From Sphingobacterium sp. R2 (lineage in GTDB: Bacteria; Bacteroidota; Bacteroidia; Sphingobacteriales; Sphingobacteriaceae), in NCBI RefSeq assembly GCF_040760075.1, contig NZ_CP142884.1, positions 1,550,001-1,614,000 of the forward strand: a stretch of DNA of 64,000 nt. Reading direction: 5' to 3'. Below, one piece after another: positions 35,420-42,768 of the stretch. Below the pieces are notes generated by a model. That model had not been told where the DNA came from. It was given only the letters and a program-made list of their open reading frames with translations, and searched no databases. Positions within the stretch are counted from its first letter, which is position 1; each line of letters opens with the position of its first letter. A program made the position numbers and the translations under genes.

Positions 35420-35587
35420 TTAAGCACCCTCTCCGGTAGTAGTACCGTCTGGACCTGCTCCCCAACCGTCGGTTTGTGGTGTTGAACCTGGTTGTGCCTG
35501 AGAACCTGCAGCAATGCCTTGCTCAAGTTCAACTACGTGCTCTCTAATGGACGGAGCTACGTACATTTTTTTTGCGTTCTTATTCAT
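35420..35587 (-). CDS. short peptide with Y-V-A-P-S-I head and EQGIA motif, upstream of fimbrillin-like gene B
   Basis: A 55-residue ORF from ATG 35587 to TAA at 35420-35422: MNKNAKKMYVAPSIREHVVE, then LEQGIAAGSQAQPGSTPQTD, then a Gly/Thr-rich tail GWGAGPDGTTTGEGA. It has no signal peptide, cysteine or membrane segment. It matches the peptide at 19835-20026 in the Y-x-x-P-x-I, EQGIA-x-x-S and PG blocks and in position relative to a fimbrillin-like gene. That repeated pairing supports a real gene. Function unknown. Confidence 0.75.
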   Translation of the reverse strand: MNKNAKKMYVAPSIREHVVELEQGIAAGSQAQPGSTPQTDGWGAGPDGTTTGEGA

Positions 35588-36889
35588 GATGATATTATTT
35601 GGATATACCGCACTATTACTAGTGCGGGTTAAAATTTAATGGACAATTTAACCCTGATATCTTCAGAAATGCCTAGGATCTAACGGCTTGCCTTTGCGTA
35701 TAGGCAATTATATTGCTATTGTAGCCTGGATATTTCTAGTTATTTTTCTATTTTTTGGTTTCTAATTTAATTGTTAATACTTTAAATTCTTATATGTTAG
35801 TTGTACTTCTTTTGAATTGAATTGTAATATTACGACTTAATATCAACTTGTGCAAAAAAAAATTGTAAACTTTTTATAAATATCTGTTGGTTGTGCAATA
35901 AAACAACTTTCTTCATCGTTATATATATGTATGTTTTATGGTAAATTATTGTTTTAAGGCAATATTTCTTGGTTTAAAAACATATATATCCAACTTTGTT
36001 TATACTGATTTTCTATTGAACAACTTGTTTTAATATTTTGTTTGGTGTTTTGTTGATTTATTTTAGTCTATTTGTTTTTCTTTAATTAATTTGTTTTAAC
36101 AATAATGCTGTTTTGATTGTTTTGAGCTTCTTTTTTTTCTGTGAATGTAGATTTATATTTCTTTTGTTAATATTTTTAGAGTGCTTTTTATTTTTCTTGG
36201 AAAGTATAAATACGCGTTTCTGAATACTTAACTTAACTGTTTGTGTTTTTTTTATTATGTAATATTAGTTTTTTAGGTATTTTTTATAAAATAATATAAT
36301 TTTTGATTTATATTTGAATGATCTATATTATTTGTGTATTGTTTCATTTTAGGAAAAATTGTATTGACAACCAATCTGTTTTTCTTTTTTGCTTATTATT
36401 ATCTATGTTAAGGCAACGATCGTTCAGGTCCGTTGAGCTTTCTGGAATACACCTTAGATTCGCTGATTTTTTTAAGTTTGATTACTTTTTCTGTTCATAT
36501 TACAATTTTTTATCTTTTCAAGTTATAATGTATATAGATTTATAATCTGGTTAACATAATTTGTTCAAAATGAGGGTGGATGGTGATAATGGTTTGCCTG
36601 ATAGATTAGTTGGTTAGGAAACAATTTGCATGCACATCTGTAGTTCAAACTTATTTTAAATAATTTCTTGTTTGTTGTTGTCCCTGCACCTTTTATAGTT
36701 TTTTACATGTAGTTGGTGATTGCCTGCTTGGGAATATGTTTAAGGGTTCATGTATATCAGGGTTATACTTGAAGTGCATTTCAAGGTTTGAAAATGCATT
36801 TTTTTGTGTTCGGGATTTATTTGCTAAATTGCTCCCTATTTCAGCATTACGAAATGGTTGTCAGGCCTTATATGCAGTAAATAATAATT
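35588..36889. other. 1.3-kb AT-rich divergent intergenic region without a recognised gene
   Basis: The region separates the peptide/fimbrillin unit (minus) from an AraC gene (plus). It is strikingly T-rich on the plus strand, mainly 35750-36560. ORFs within it are short and resemble nothing known. A perfect 8-bp hairpin (CCGCACTA/TAGTGCGG at 35608-35615 and 35620-35627) lies 21 nt upstream of the peptide start codon, in its 5' leader, and a smaller stem TGCCT/AGGCA lies near 35690-35707. No consensus promoter box was found. Confidence 0.5.
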
Positions 36890-37720
36890 ATGGAATTTGG
36901 AGTTCAGCGGGTCATTGGTGTAGCGCAGGAGCCTTCGGAAGTAACGGATGCAACAGCAAAAGAAAATTATGTGGTTCTTTTTGTATCAAAGGGCGGTTGT
37001 AGTATACGGATCAATAATCAGATTAAAGAAATTGAAGAATACTGTCTGGTGTTGATTCCGAAGGGGATAAAAATTGAAGCTAACCCAGATGAGTCCCGAC
37101 CTTTTCTAATTATTTATTTTTCGGAAAGTTTTTTTGCCCGTACGGCGGTTGATACTGCTTTTCTGCGAAACTTCAAATCTTTTAATACAAACGAATATAA
37201 CTACCATGTGTTGCGTGTGCCTATGGAGTATGCAACCTACTATGAATTTGTGGGTATGCAGCTTAAACTATCTAAGCAGAATTATAATCAGGTGATATAT
37301 CGCGATTTGGCTCACAATATTGTTAAACAAATTGTACTCTTAGCTGCGATATATGCTGAAGATAGACAGTCGGATGAACTGGTGGGGCAGAGTGCAGATA
37401 TAAAGCTCGTAAGACGTTTCCAGGAGTTGGTAGAGCAGTATGTAAAAAAAGAAAAACGTGTAGCTTTCTATGCTCAAGAGCTAAATATCGCAACTAAAAA
37501 ACTAACTAACTTAACGAAAGATGTGCTAAGGGCCACGCCAAAAGAGCTGATCACCGAAGAGTTGCTTCGAGTGAGTAAAAAGCTGATTACTGAATCATCA
37601 CTCAGCATTAAGCAGATTGCTTGGGAGCTCGGTTATGCAGACGTTAATAACTTTAGTACATTTTTTTTAAAAGAAACGGCCTTGACGCCAACTGAGTACC
37701 GTAAACGTTGGCAAGGATAA
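36890..37720 (+). CDS. AraC-family transcriptional regulator
   Basis: A 276-residue protein. The N-terminal cupin-like half contains YVVLFVSKGGCSIRINNQIK and CLVLIPKGIKIEANPDESRP. The C-terminal AraC domain has KRVAFYAQELNIATKKLTNL, SLSIKQIAWELGYADVNNFS and TFFLKETALTPTEYRKRW. It is divergent from the peptide/fimbrillin unit and 247 nt before the LruC-domain gene on the same strand, so it may regulate either. The effector is unknown. Confidence 0.9.
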   Translation: MEFGVQRVIGVAQEPSEVTDATAKENYVVLFVSKGGCSIRINNQIKEIEEYCLVLIPKGIKIEANPDESRPFLIIYFSESFFARTAVDTAFLRNFKSFNTNEYNYHVLRVPMEYATYYEFVGMQLKLSKQNYNQVIYRDLAHNIVKQIVLLAAIYAEDRQSDELVGQSADIKLVRRFQELVEQYVKKEKRVAFYAQELNIATKKLTNLTKDVLRATPKELITEELLRVSKKLITESSLSIKQIAWELGYADVNNFSTFFLKETALTPTEYRKRWQG

Positions 37721-37827
37721 TATTCCTAAAATATCTTTATTTAACTATAACCTAGTTTTGTAGTTTTCTATGCGACAGTGTAGTTGAACCGCTACAAGAT
37801 TTGCAATTTATACTGGACTTGCGCATT

Positions 37828-37862
37828 TTGTCATTTACTCACTAAAATTAGTTATATCTTTG
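37828..37862 (+). promoter_or_regulatory. predicted promoter of the LruC-domain gene
   Basis: TTG at 37828-37830 and a perfect -7 box TATCTTTG at 37855-37862, separated by 24 nt, slightly longer than usual. It lies 105 nt before the ATG at 37968. Confidence 0.45.
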
Positions 37863-37967
37863 CTTCAAGCAGTTCGACATTAATAGTATTGTATAAAAGC
37901 CAAATATTAAAGTCCTGTCTCGGTCGACTGATAGAATTGTTTAACATTGATCTATTATTATTTAATT

Positions 37968-40208
37968 ATGTGTAACATAAAAAGCTTTAATCTCTTCTTG
38001 GTGGGTCTTGCGGGGATTACGCTCTTCGGGGCAAGTTGTTCGAAAGTAAAGGATTTGTACAACGATACTACTGCAGGCTCCGATTCTTCATCCTTATTTC
38101 CTGCTGGCGTTAATGTCCCAACTGATTTTATGTGGAATTCGACACGCGCTGTCGATGTGCGCGTTGCAGTTGACGATAAATTCAGCGGTAAATACTTTTA
38201 TCGGGTGGAGTTTTTTGATAATGATCCGACGTTGGGTAGTGGGGCGAATGTGTTGGCTGCGGGTCAGGCAAAATCCGGGCAGGATTTTGTTGGTAAGCTC
38301 ATGATTCCAACACTCGCAAAATATATTTATTTAAGAGAGACTTCTCCACTTGGTGTTGCCGCAATCAGTATGATTGAAGTGGGGCAGCAAAATGCGATCA
38401 ATGTGGGTGGCATCAGCGCGGGTTCGGCTAGTAAAGCGAGTGTTTTGCGCGGCGCTAAGACGAGTACGACGTTGGCAAGTGGCAGCTTAAGAGCGGCAGC
38501 GGTGGAAGCTACACCGGTTGTAGTTCCTTCCGATGCAATAGCGCTATCGGGCAATTCAACTATTTCTGTCGAGTCTAATAAATCGTATGTAGTTAAATCT
38601 GGTGTAACCTTTACAGGTAGAATCGATGCGAACAATGGTACTAGCAATGTAAAAATTTACGTGCAGGGGGCATGGAAAAATACAAGTTTTGAATTGAACC
38701 TTGGAAGCAATAACGGACTTTATATTACGCAGGCGGGTTCCATTGACCTCGTTAATGTAACGCAGAATACGGTGGGTGGCTTTGTCAATTATGGATCGGC
38801 TTCACTTTCCAAAATGGAGACAAAAAATAATACGCTGTATGTCAATTATGGTACGCTTACTGCGGATAAAGCAGATATCACTAATGGTAATTTTACCAAC
38901 TATGGGGTGGCTACAATCCAAAATCTGAGCAGTACTACAAACGGTACGGTGGTGCGTAATGAGGGAACGCTTACTGTACAGAACGCTACCTTGACGAATG
39001 CAACGTTGGAGGCTGTTTGTCATACAGTAATCAATTCATTGACGACCAATGGTGCGACAATTTCGGTGGCTCAAGGCGCTCTATTAAGTTTAGATAAATT
39101 AGATGCCGGTGGTACGAAAATCAATTTAGCAGCAGCTTCTATTTTGGATGTGAAGACTTTGGCTAAATTTAACAGCCAGGCGAGCACCATGACTGGACCG
39201 ACTTCGGGTCAGGCATTGGCCCGTCTCAAAAAGGTTGATGTAAGCAACCAGTGGATGGCCATTACGTATGGTGGTAACTTAGAGGTAGCTTGCTCAGATC
39301 ATACAGCTAACGCACAATGGAGTACATATTATGTGGTCAATAGTCCAGCGAAATTGGTTCCTTACGATAAGTCGACCGTAGTGATTCAGGGGACTTCTTG
39401 TAACGCCGGTGGTAATAACGCTTCTGGTGGCAATCCGACAGACCAAACTGTTACTGAGGTTAATTTAGGTACTTATTCGTATGCATTTGAAGATAATTGG
39501 CCGTCGATTGGGGATTATGATATGAATGACTTTGTGGTGGATGTAGCAATTACGAAAGTGCAGAATGCAGCTAATAAAGTTACTAAGGTTAAATTGATAA
39601 ATAAAATTAGATCTGTTGGGGCTAAAAATAGATTAGCTGCAGCTATTCAGTTGGATGGAGTATTAGCGACTAACGTAAAATCCGTAAAATATTCAAATAC
39701 AAACTTGGTTGGACAGAACTTACCTTTAGGTTCAAATGGTGTCGAGTCTAATCAGAAGTACGCCGTGATTACAATTTGTGATGATGCGCACCGTGCCTTT
39801 GGTATTTCAGATACGCAATTTATTTCTACGGTAAATGGTAGTTATCAGCCTGTTGAATCCGAGGTTGTCATAGAGTTTACTACACCTTTGGATAATTTTA
39901 CATATGCTGATTTGAACTCATTTATTGTCACAAATGGATATAAAGTGAATTCTCGAAGTGAAATTCATTTGGTTGGATACAAAGGTACAGATAAAATGAA
40001 CAAAGCCTTGGTTGAGAATCAAACTTCAAAAGGACGACTTTCTGCTAATGATCCATTCAAATCATCTAAAGGGGAGCCTTGGGGATTATGTGTTCCAGTA
40101 TCTTTCATTTATCCAAATGAGTATAAGAAAATAACTGGAGTTTATCCGAAATTTGAAGGATGGGCGTTGAGTGGCGGTTCTCAGAATCTCGATTGGTATT
40201 TGAAGTAG
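37968..40208 (+). CDS. LruC-domain (DUF4842) lipoprotein
   Basis: The ATG at 37968 gives MCNIKSFNLFLVGLAGITLF followed by GASC, a lipoprotein signal; an in-frame TTG at 37947 would not. The 746-residue protein has an N-terminal beta domain, a central low-complexity repetitive part rich in Asn/Thr/Gly (VNYGTLTADKADITNGNF, TNYGVATIQNLSSTTNG) that looks like a beta-helix, and a C-terminal LruC/DUF4842 domain (YSYAFEDNWPSIGDYDMNDF, then NKIRSVGAKNRLAAAIQLDG). The Asp-rich DYDMNDF motif is typical and may bind calcium. It is probably an exposed adhesin-like lipoprotein. It lies 134 nt before the exopolysaccharide locus. Confidence 0.85.
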   Translation: MCNIKSFNLFLVGLAGITLFGASCSKVKDLYNDTTAGSDSSSLFPAGVNVPTDFMWNSTRAVDVRVAVDDKFSGKYFYRVEFFDNDPTLGSGANVLAAGQAKSGQDFVGKLMIPTLAKYIYLRETSPLGVAAISMIEVGQQNAINVGGISAGSASKASVLRGAKTSTTLASGSLRAAAVEATPVVVPSDAIALSGNSTISVESNKSYVVKSGVTFTGRIDANNGTSNVKIYVQGAWKNTSFELNLGSNNGLYITQAGSIDLVNVTQNTVGGFVNYGSASLSKMETKNNTLYVNYGTLTADKADITNGNFTNYGVATIQNLSSTTNGTVVRNEGTLTVQNATLTNATLEAVCHTVINSLTTNGATISVAQGALLSLDKLDAGGTKINLAAASILDVKTLAKFNSQASTMTGPTSGQALARLKKVDVSNQWMAITYGGNLEVACSDHTANAQWSTYYVVNSPAKLVPYDKSTVVIQGTSCNAGGNNASGGNPTDQTVTEVNLGTYSYAFEDNWPSIGDYDMNDFVVDVAITKVQNAANKVTKVKLINKIRSVGAKNRLAAAIQLDGVLATNVKSVKYSNTNLVGQNLPLGSNGVESNQKYAVITICDDAHRAFGISDTQFISTVNGSYQPVESEVVIEFTTPLDNFTYADLNSFIVTNGYKVNSRSEIHLVGYKGTDKMNKALVENQTSKGRLSANDPFKSSKGEPWGLCVPVSFIYPNEYKKITGVYPKFEGWALSGGSQNLDWYLK

Positions 40209-40235
40209 ATAGAAACTCGAGGAATAAAGGAAACT

Positions 40236-40280
40236 CATTCGCTTAAAGCGCATAATTTTTTTAGGTACTTTAAGCGAATG
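40236..40280 (+). terminator. long hairpin after the LruC-domain gene
   Basis: CATTCGCTTAAAG at 40236-40248 pairs perfectly with CTTTAAGCGAATG at 40268-40280 across a 19-nt loop that contains a T run. It follows the stop by 28 nt and may end that transcript or act as an attenuator ahead of the exopolysaccharide genes. Confidence 0.5.
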
Positions 40281-40322
40281 CATTTTGACTTTAGCACTCA
40301 TAATTTGTTTGGTTACTTAAAG
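40251..40322 (+). repeat. imperfect 24-bp direct repeat upstream of the exopolysaccharide locus
   Basis: 40251-40274 and 40299-40322 match at 20 of 24 positions, both beginning CATAATTT and ending in a TAC-TT-AAG pattern. The centres are 48 nt apart and the second copy ends 20 nt before the response-regulator ATG. It could be a pair of regulator sites. Confidence 0.4.
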
Positions 40323-40342
40323 TTAAAAAACATAGCAAATTC

Positions 40343-40708
40343 ATGAAAAAGACGATTGTAATAATTGATGATAAGCCTGCAATAGGTCAGTTAATTACGC
40401 TATACCTAAATGCGGATTATGACTTTCGCTTCTTCAATAATGCACTGGACGCTTACAATTGGCTGAAGGAGGGAAATAGTGTAGACCTTATTCTATCCGA
40501 TTATACCATGCCCGAAATGAATGGCTATGATTTATTGTTGATGATTAAGCAAAACGAGTTTTTGAAAGATATCCCCGTTATCTTCTTGTCCGGTGAAGAT
40601 AACTCACATACGCGGATCAATTTGCTCGAGGCAGGAGCTGATGATTTTATTTTGAAACCTTTTAATCCACTTGAGTTAAAGTTGCGAATTAAAAAAGCTT
40701 TAAAATAA
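40343..40708 (+). CDS. single-domain response regulator at the head of the exopolysaccharide locus
   Basis: A 121-residue stand-alone receiver domain: D9/D10 (IVIIDDKPAIGQ), phospho-acceptor D53 (LILSDYTMPEMNGYDLL), Ser in VIFLSGEDNS and Lys105 (DFILKPFNPLEL). It has no output domain. Its stop overlaps the start of the sugar transferase gene (TAATG), so the two are coupled. A direct effect on the transferase through its receiver-like N-terminus is plausible but inferred. Confidence 0.92.
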   Translation: MKKTIVIIDDKPAIGQLITLYLNADYDFRFFNNALDAYNWLKEGNSVDLILSDYTMPEMNGYDLLLMIKQNEFLKDIPVIFLSGEDNSHTRINLLEAGADDFILKPFNPLELKLRIKKALK

Positions 40709-41901
40709 TGCCTCAATATAGTGATTATATATACCTTGGTGATAATATCAAAACATTTGATTATTTTCATAAACAAGTCCAAGATGTTTTGGGGGTTGAT
40801 TTGAAGTTTTTTAGTTCGTTCGAAACCATGGATATGTATTTTCAGGAGCAAAAAGATCAGTTTTTTTCGGTGATTTTTTATGAAAAGGGTAAAAGCATTG
40901 TTAAAGATTTAGCACAATTAGCTAAACTACTCCTATACGATAAGGATACACTATTGATCTTGGTGGGGAATGATCTTTCGCGTTTTGAGAAGCAGTCTTA
41001 TTTTGATGCTGGAATTACCAATACCATTAGTCCCTTTGCACAACCAGATGTTTTTCAATCTGTAAAAAAATATATTCATTTATTTTTTGAAGCGACAGCT
41101 CAGCGTGAAAAATTTGAAATAGCTACACCTTCTTTTCCTCAAATTGGTATTCCATTTGGTAAGAGGGTTTTCGATATTATTGTATCATTTGTCTTAATCG
41201 TATTGCTTTCTCCAATTCTTTTATTAGTTTTTTTTGCAATCAAGTTAGAAAGTAGGGGATCTGCAGTTTATAAGTCCAAACGTATTGGGTCGGGTTATTT
41301 TATGTTTGATTTCTATAAATTTAGATCGATGTATCCAGATGCTGATAAGCGGCTTAAAGAGTATATGGCCCTTAATCAATATGCGGATGCCTCGCAACAA
41401 ACTGCTACATTTCCGCCCAGTATATATAATGGTCAAGAAGCTTTGAATTTCTCTTTAGACGATCTTCGAGATGTTCTTATTGACGATGAGGTCGTTGTAA
41501 GAGGCTTTGATACTGGAAACAAGCAAAGAAAAGCTGCGTTTTTTAAGTTGGAAAAGGATCCAAGGGTAACTAAGGTCGGGCGTATTCTCCGCAAATATAG
41601 CATAGATGAACTTCCGCAGTTGTTTAATGTTCTTAAAGGAGACATGTCCATTGTTGGTAATAGGCCTTTGCCTTTGTATGAGGCGGAGATGTTGACAACA
41701 GATGATAGTATTGAGCGTTTCATGGCTCCCGCTGGAATTACGGGATTATGGCAAGTGGAAAAGCGAGGAGATAATGGAAGCATGTCCGATCAGGAACGGA
41801 TTCAGCTTGATATAGATTATGCGAAGCATTATTCGATCTGGATGGATTTGAAAATTCTGTATAAAACATTTTCTGCATTTATCCAAAAAGCTGATGTTTA
41901 G
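40708..41901 (+). CDS. polyprenyl-phosphate sugar-1-phosphate transferase with a degenerate receiver-like N-terminus
   Basis: A 397-residue protein. The C-terminal part is a typical bacterial sugar transferase (WcaJ/WbaP type): membrane helix at about 153-180 (KRVFDIIVSFVLIVLLSPIL), YKSKRIGSGYFMFDFYKFRS, ILRKYSIDELPQLFNVLKGD, MSIVGNRPLPLYEAEML and ITGLWQVEKRG. It puts the first sugar phosphate on undecaprenyl phosphate. The usual four N-terminal helices are absent. Residues 1-130 instead look like a receiver fold (TLLILVGNDLSRFEKQSYFD followed by AGITNTISPF), but the phospho-acceptor site reads VIFYEKG with no Asp. It is coupled to the preceding response regulator. Confidence 0.9.
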   Translation: MPQYSDYIYLGDNIKTFDYFHKQVQDVLGVDLKFFSSFETMDMYFQEQKDQFFSVIFYEKGKSIVKDLAQLAKLLLYDKDTLLILVGNDLSRFEKQSYFDAGITNTISPFAQPDVFQSVKKYIHLFFEATAQREKFEIATPSFPQIGIPFGKRVFDIIVSFVLIVLLSPILLLVFFAIKLESRGSAVYKSKRIGSGYFMFDFYKFRSMYPDADKRLKEYMALNQYADASQQTATFPPSIYNGQEALNFSLDDLRDVLIDDEVVVRGFDTGNKQRKAAFFKLEKDPRVTKVGRILRKYSIDELPQLFNVLKGDMSIVGNRPLPLYEAEMLTTDDSIERFMAPAGITGLWQVEKRGDNGSMSDQERIQLDIDYAKHYSIWMDLKILYKTFSAFIQKADV

Positions 41902-42034
41902 TTTTTCGATGATTTTACTTTAAATAGAACTGATGTTTTCGGGTGCTAGATGCCCTTTATTTAAGAACTACAGAAGAATAATTAAAATAGAAATATATAA
42001 CGGGGCCATGCCCCTATAACGTTATTATCTGAAT

Positions 42035-42766
42035 ATGAAGAAAATTTTCCCAATATTTTTATTCTTAATCACTTTTGGTTTGCTCAGCCATGGGCAAAAT
42101 GTTCTACAGACAGCCGGAAGTTTGGATTACACTAAACTTTTACTTCCCTCACTGGAGGAGCTTTTTGAAAATGCTAAACGGAGTCCAAGTGTAGAAATGT
42201 TCGAATCTAAGATGATGGAGCAAGATAATCTATTAAAATCTGAGAAAAGAAGCTGGTTAAAATACTTTAAGGTGGGTGGTTCATGGCAGTATGGAAATAT
42301 AGGTGTTAATTCCATGTTTACAGATCAAAATACGCCTTTGTTTTATCAGTATTCTGGAGCTAAGCAGAATGCTCTGTTTGTAAGTAGTACTGTTTCAGTA
42401 CCTTTTGATGACGTTTTTGATCGTTCAAATCGTGTCAAGCGGCAAAAGATGCAGCGTCGTTCTACAGAATTGGAAATGGAAAAATGGTTTGACGAACAGA
42501 AGGTTCGCATTATTGATTCTTATGTTAAATTGACCAATGCAATGTCGATATTAAAAAAGAAGACAGAAAATTTAACATTAACGGAAGCACAGCTGAAAAC
42601 TGTGGAGGCTGATTTTGCTAATGGGCATGCAGGAATTTCGGATTTAAACGCAGCAAAAAAAATGGAAGTGGAGGCATATGAGGCTTATAAGTTGACTGAA
42701 AGCACGATAACCGCTGAACTTTTGCATTTGGAGATTTTAAGTAGAACAAAAATTATCAGCAAGTAA
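42035..42766 (+). CDS. short TolC-like secreted protein
   Basis: A 243-residue protein with a signal peptide (IFPIFLFLITFGLLSHGQ). LLLPSLEELFENAKRSPSVE resembles the start of outer-membrane efflux (TolC) repeats, KYFKVGGSWQYGNIGVNS a beta-strand insertion, and the C-terminal helices carry LKTVEADFANGHAGISDLNA. A full TolC protomer has two such repeats (over 400 residues); here only one is present. Encoded 2 nt before the Wzz-like gene, it may act in export at the outer membrane. Confidence 0.65.
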   Translation: MKKIFPIFLFLITFGLLSHGQNVLQTAGSLDYTKLLLPSLEELFENAKRSPSVEMFESKMMEQDNLLKSEKRSWLKYFKVGGSWQYGNIGVNSMFTDQNTPLFYQYSGAKQNALFVSSTVSVPFDDVFDRSNRVKRQKMQRRSTELEMEKWFDEQKVRIIDSYVKLTNAMSILKKKTENLTLTEAQLKTVEADFANGHAGISDLNAAKKMEVEAYEAYKLTESTITAELLHLEILSRTKIISK

Positions 42767-42768
42767 AG

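Noticed and set aside
36318..36545. 75-codon ORF in the T-rich intergenic region
   Set aside because: Composition (Phe, Cys, Leu, Ser rich) follows the T bias; no motif seen.
37784..37975. 63-codon ORF before the LruC-domain gene
   Set aside because: It overlaps the predicted promoter and has no recognisable feature or resemblance to the EQGIA peptides.
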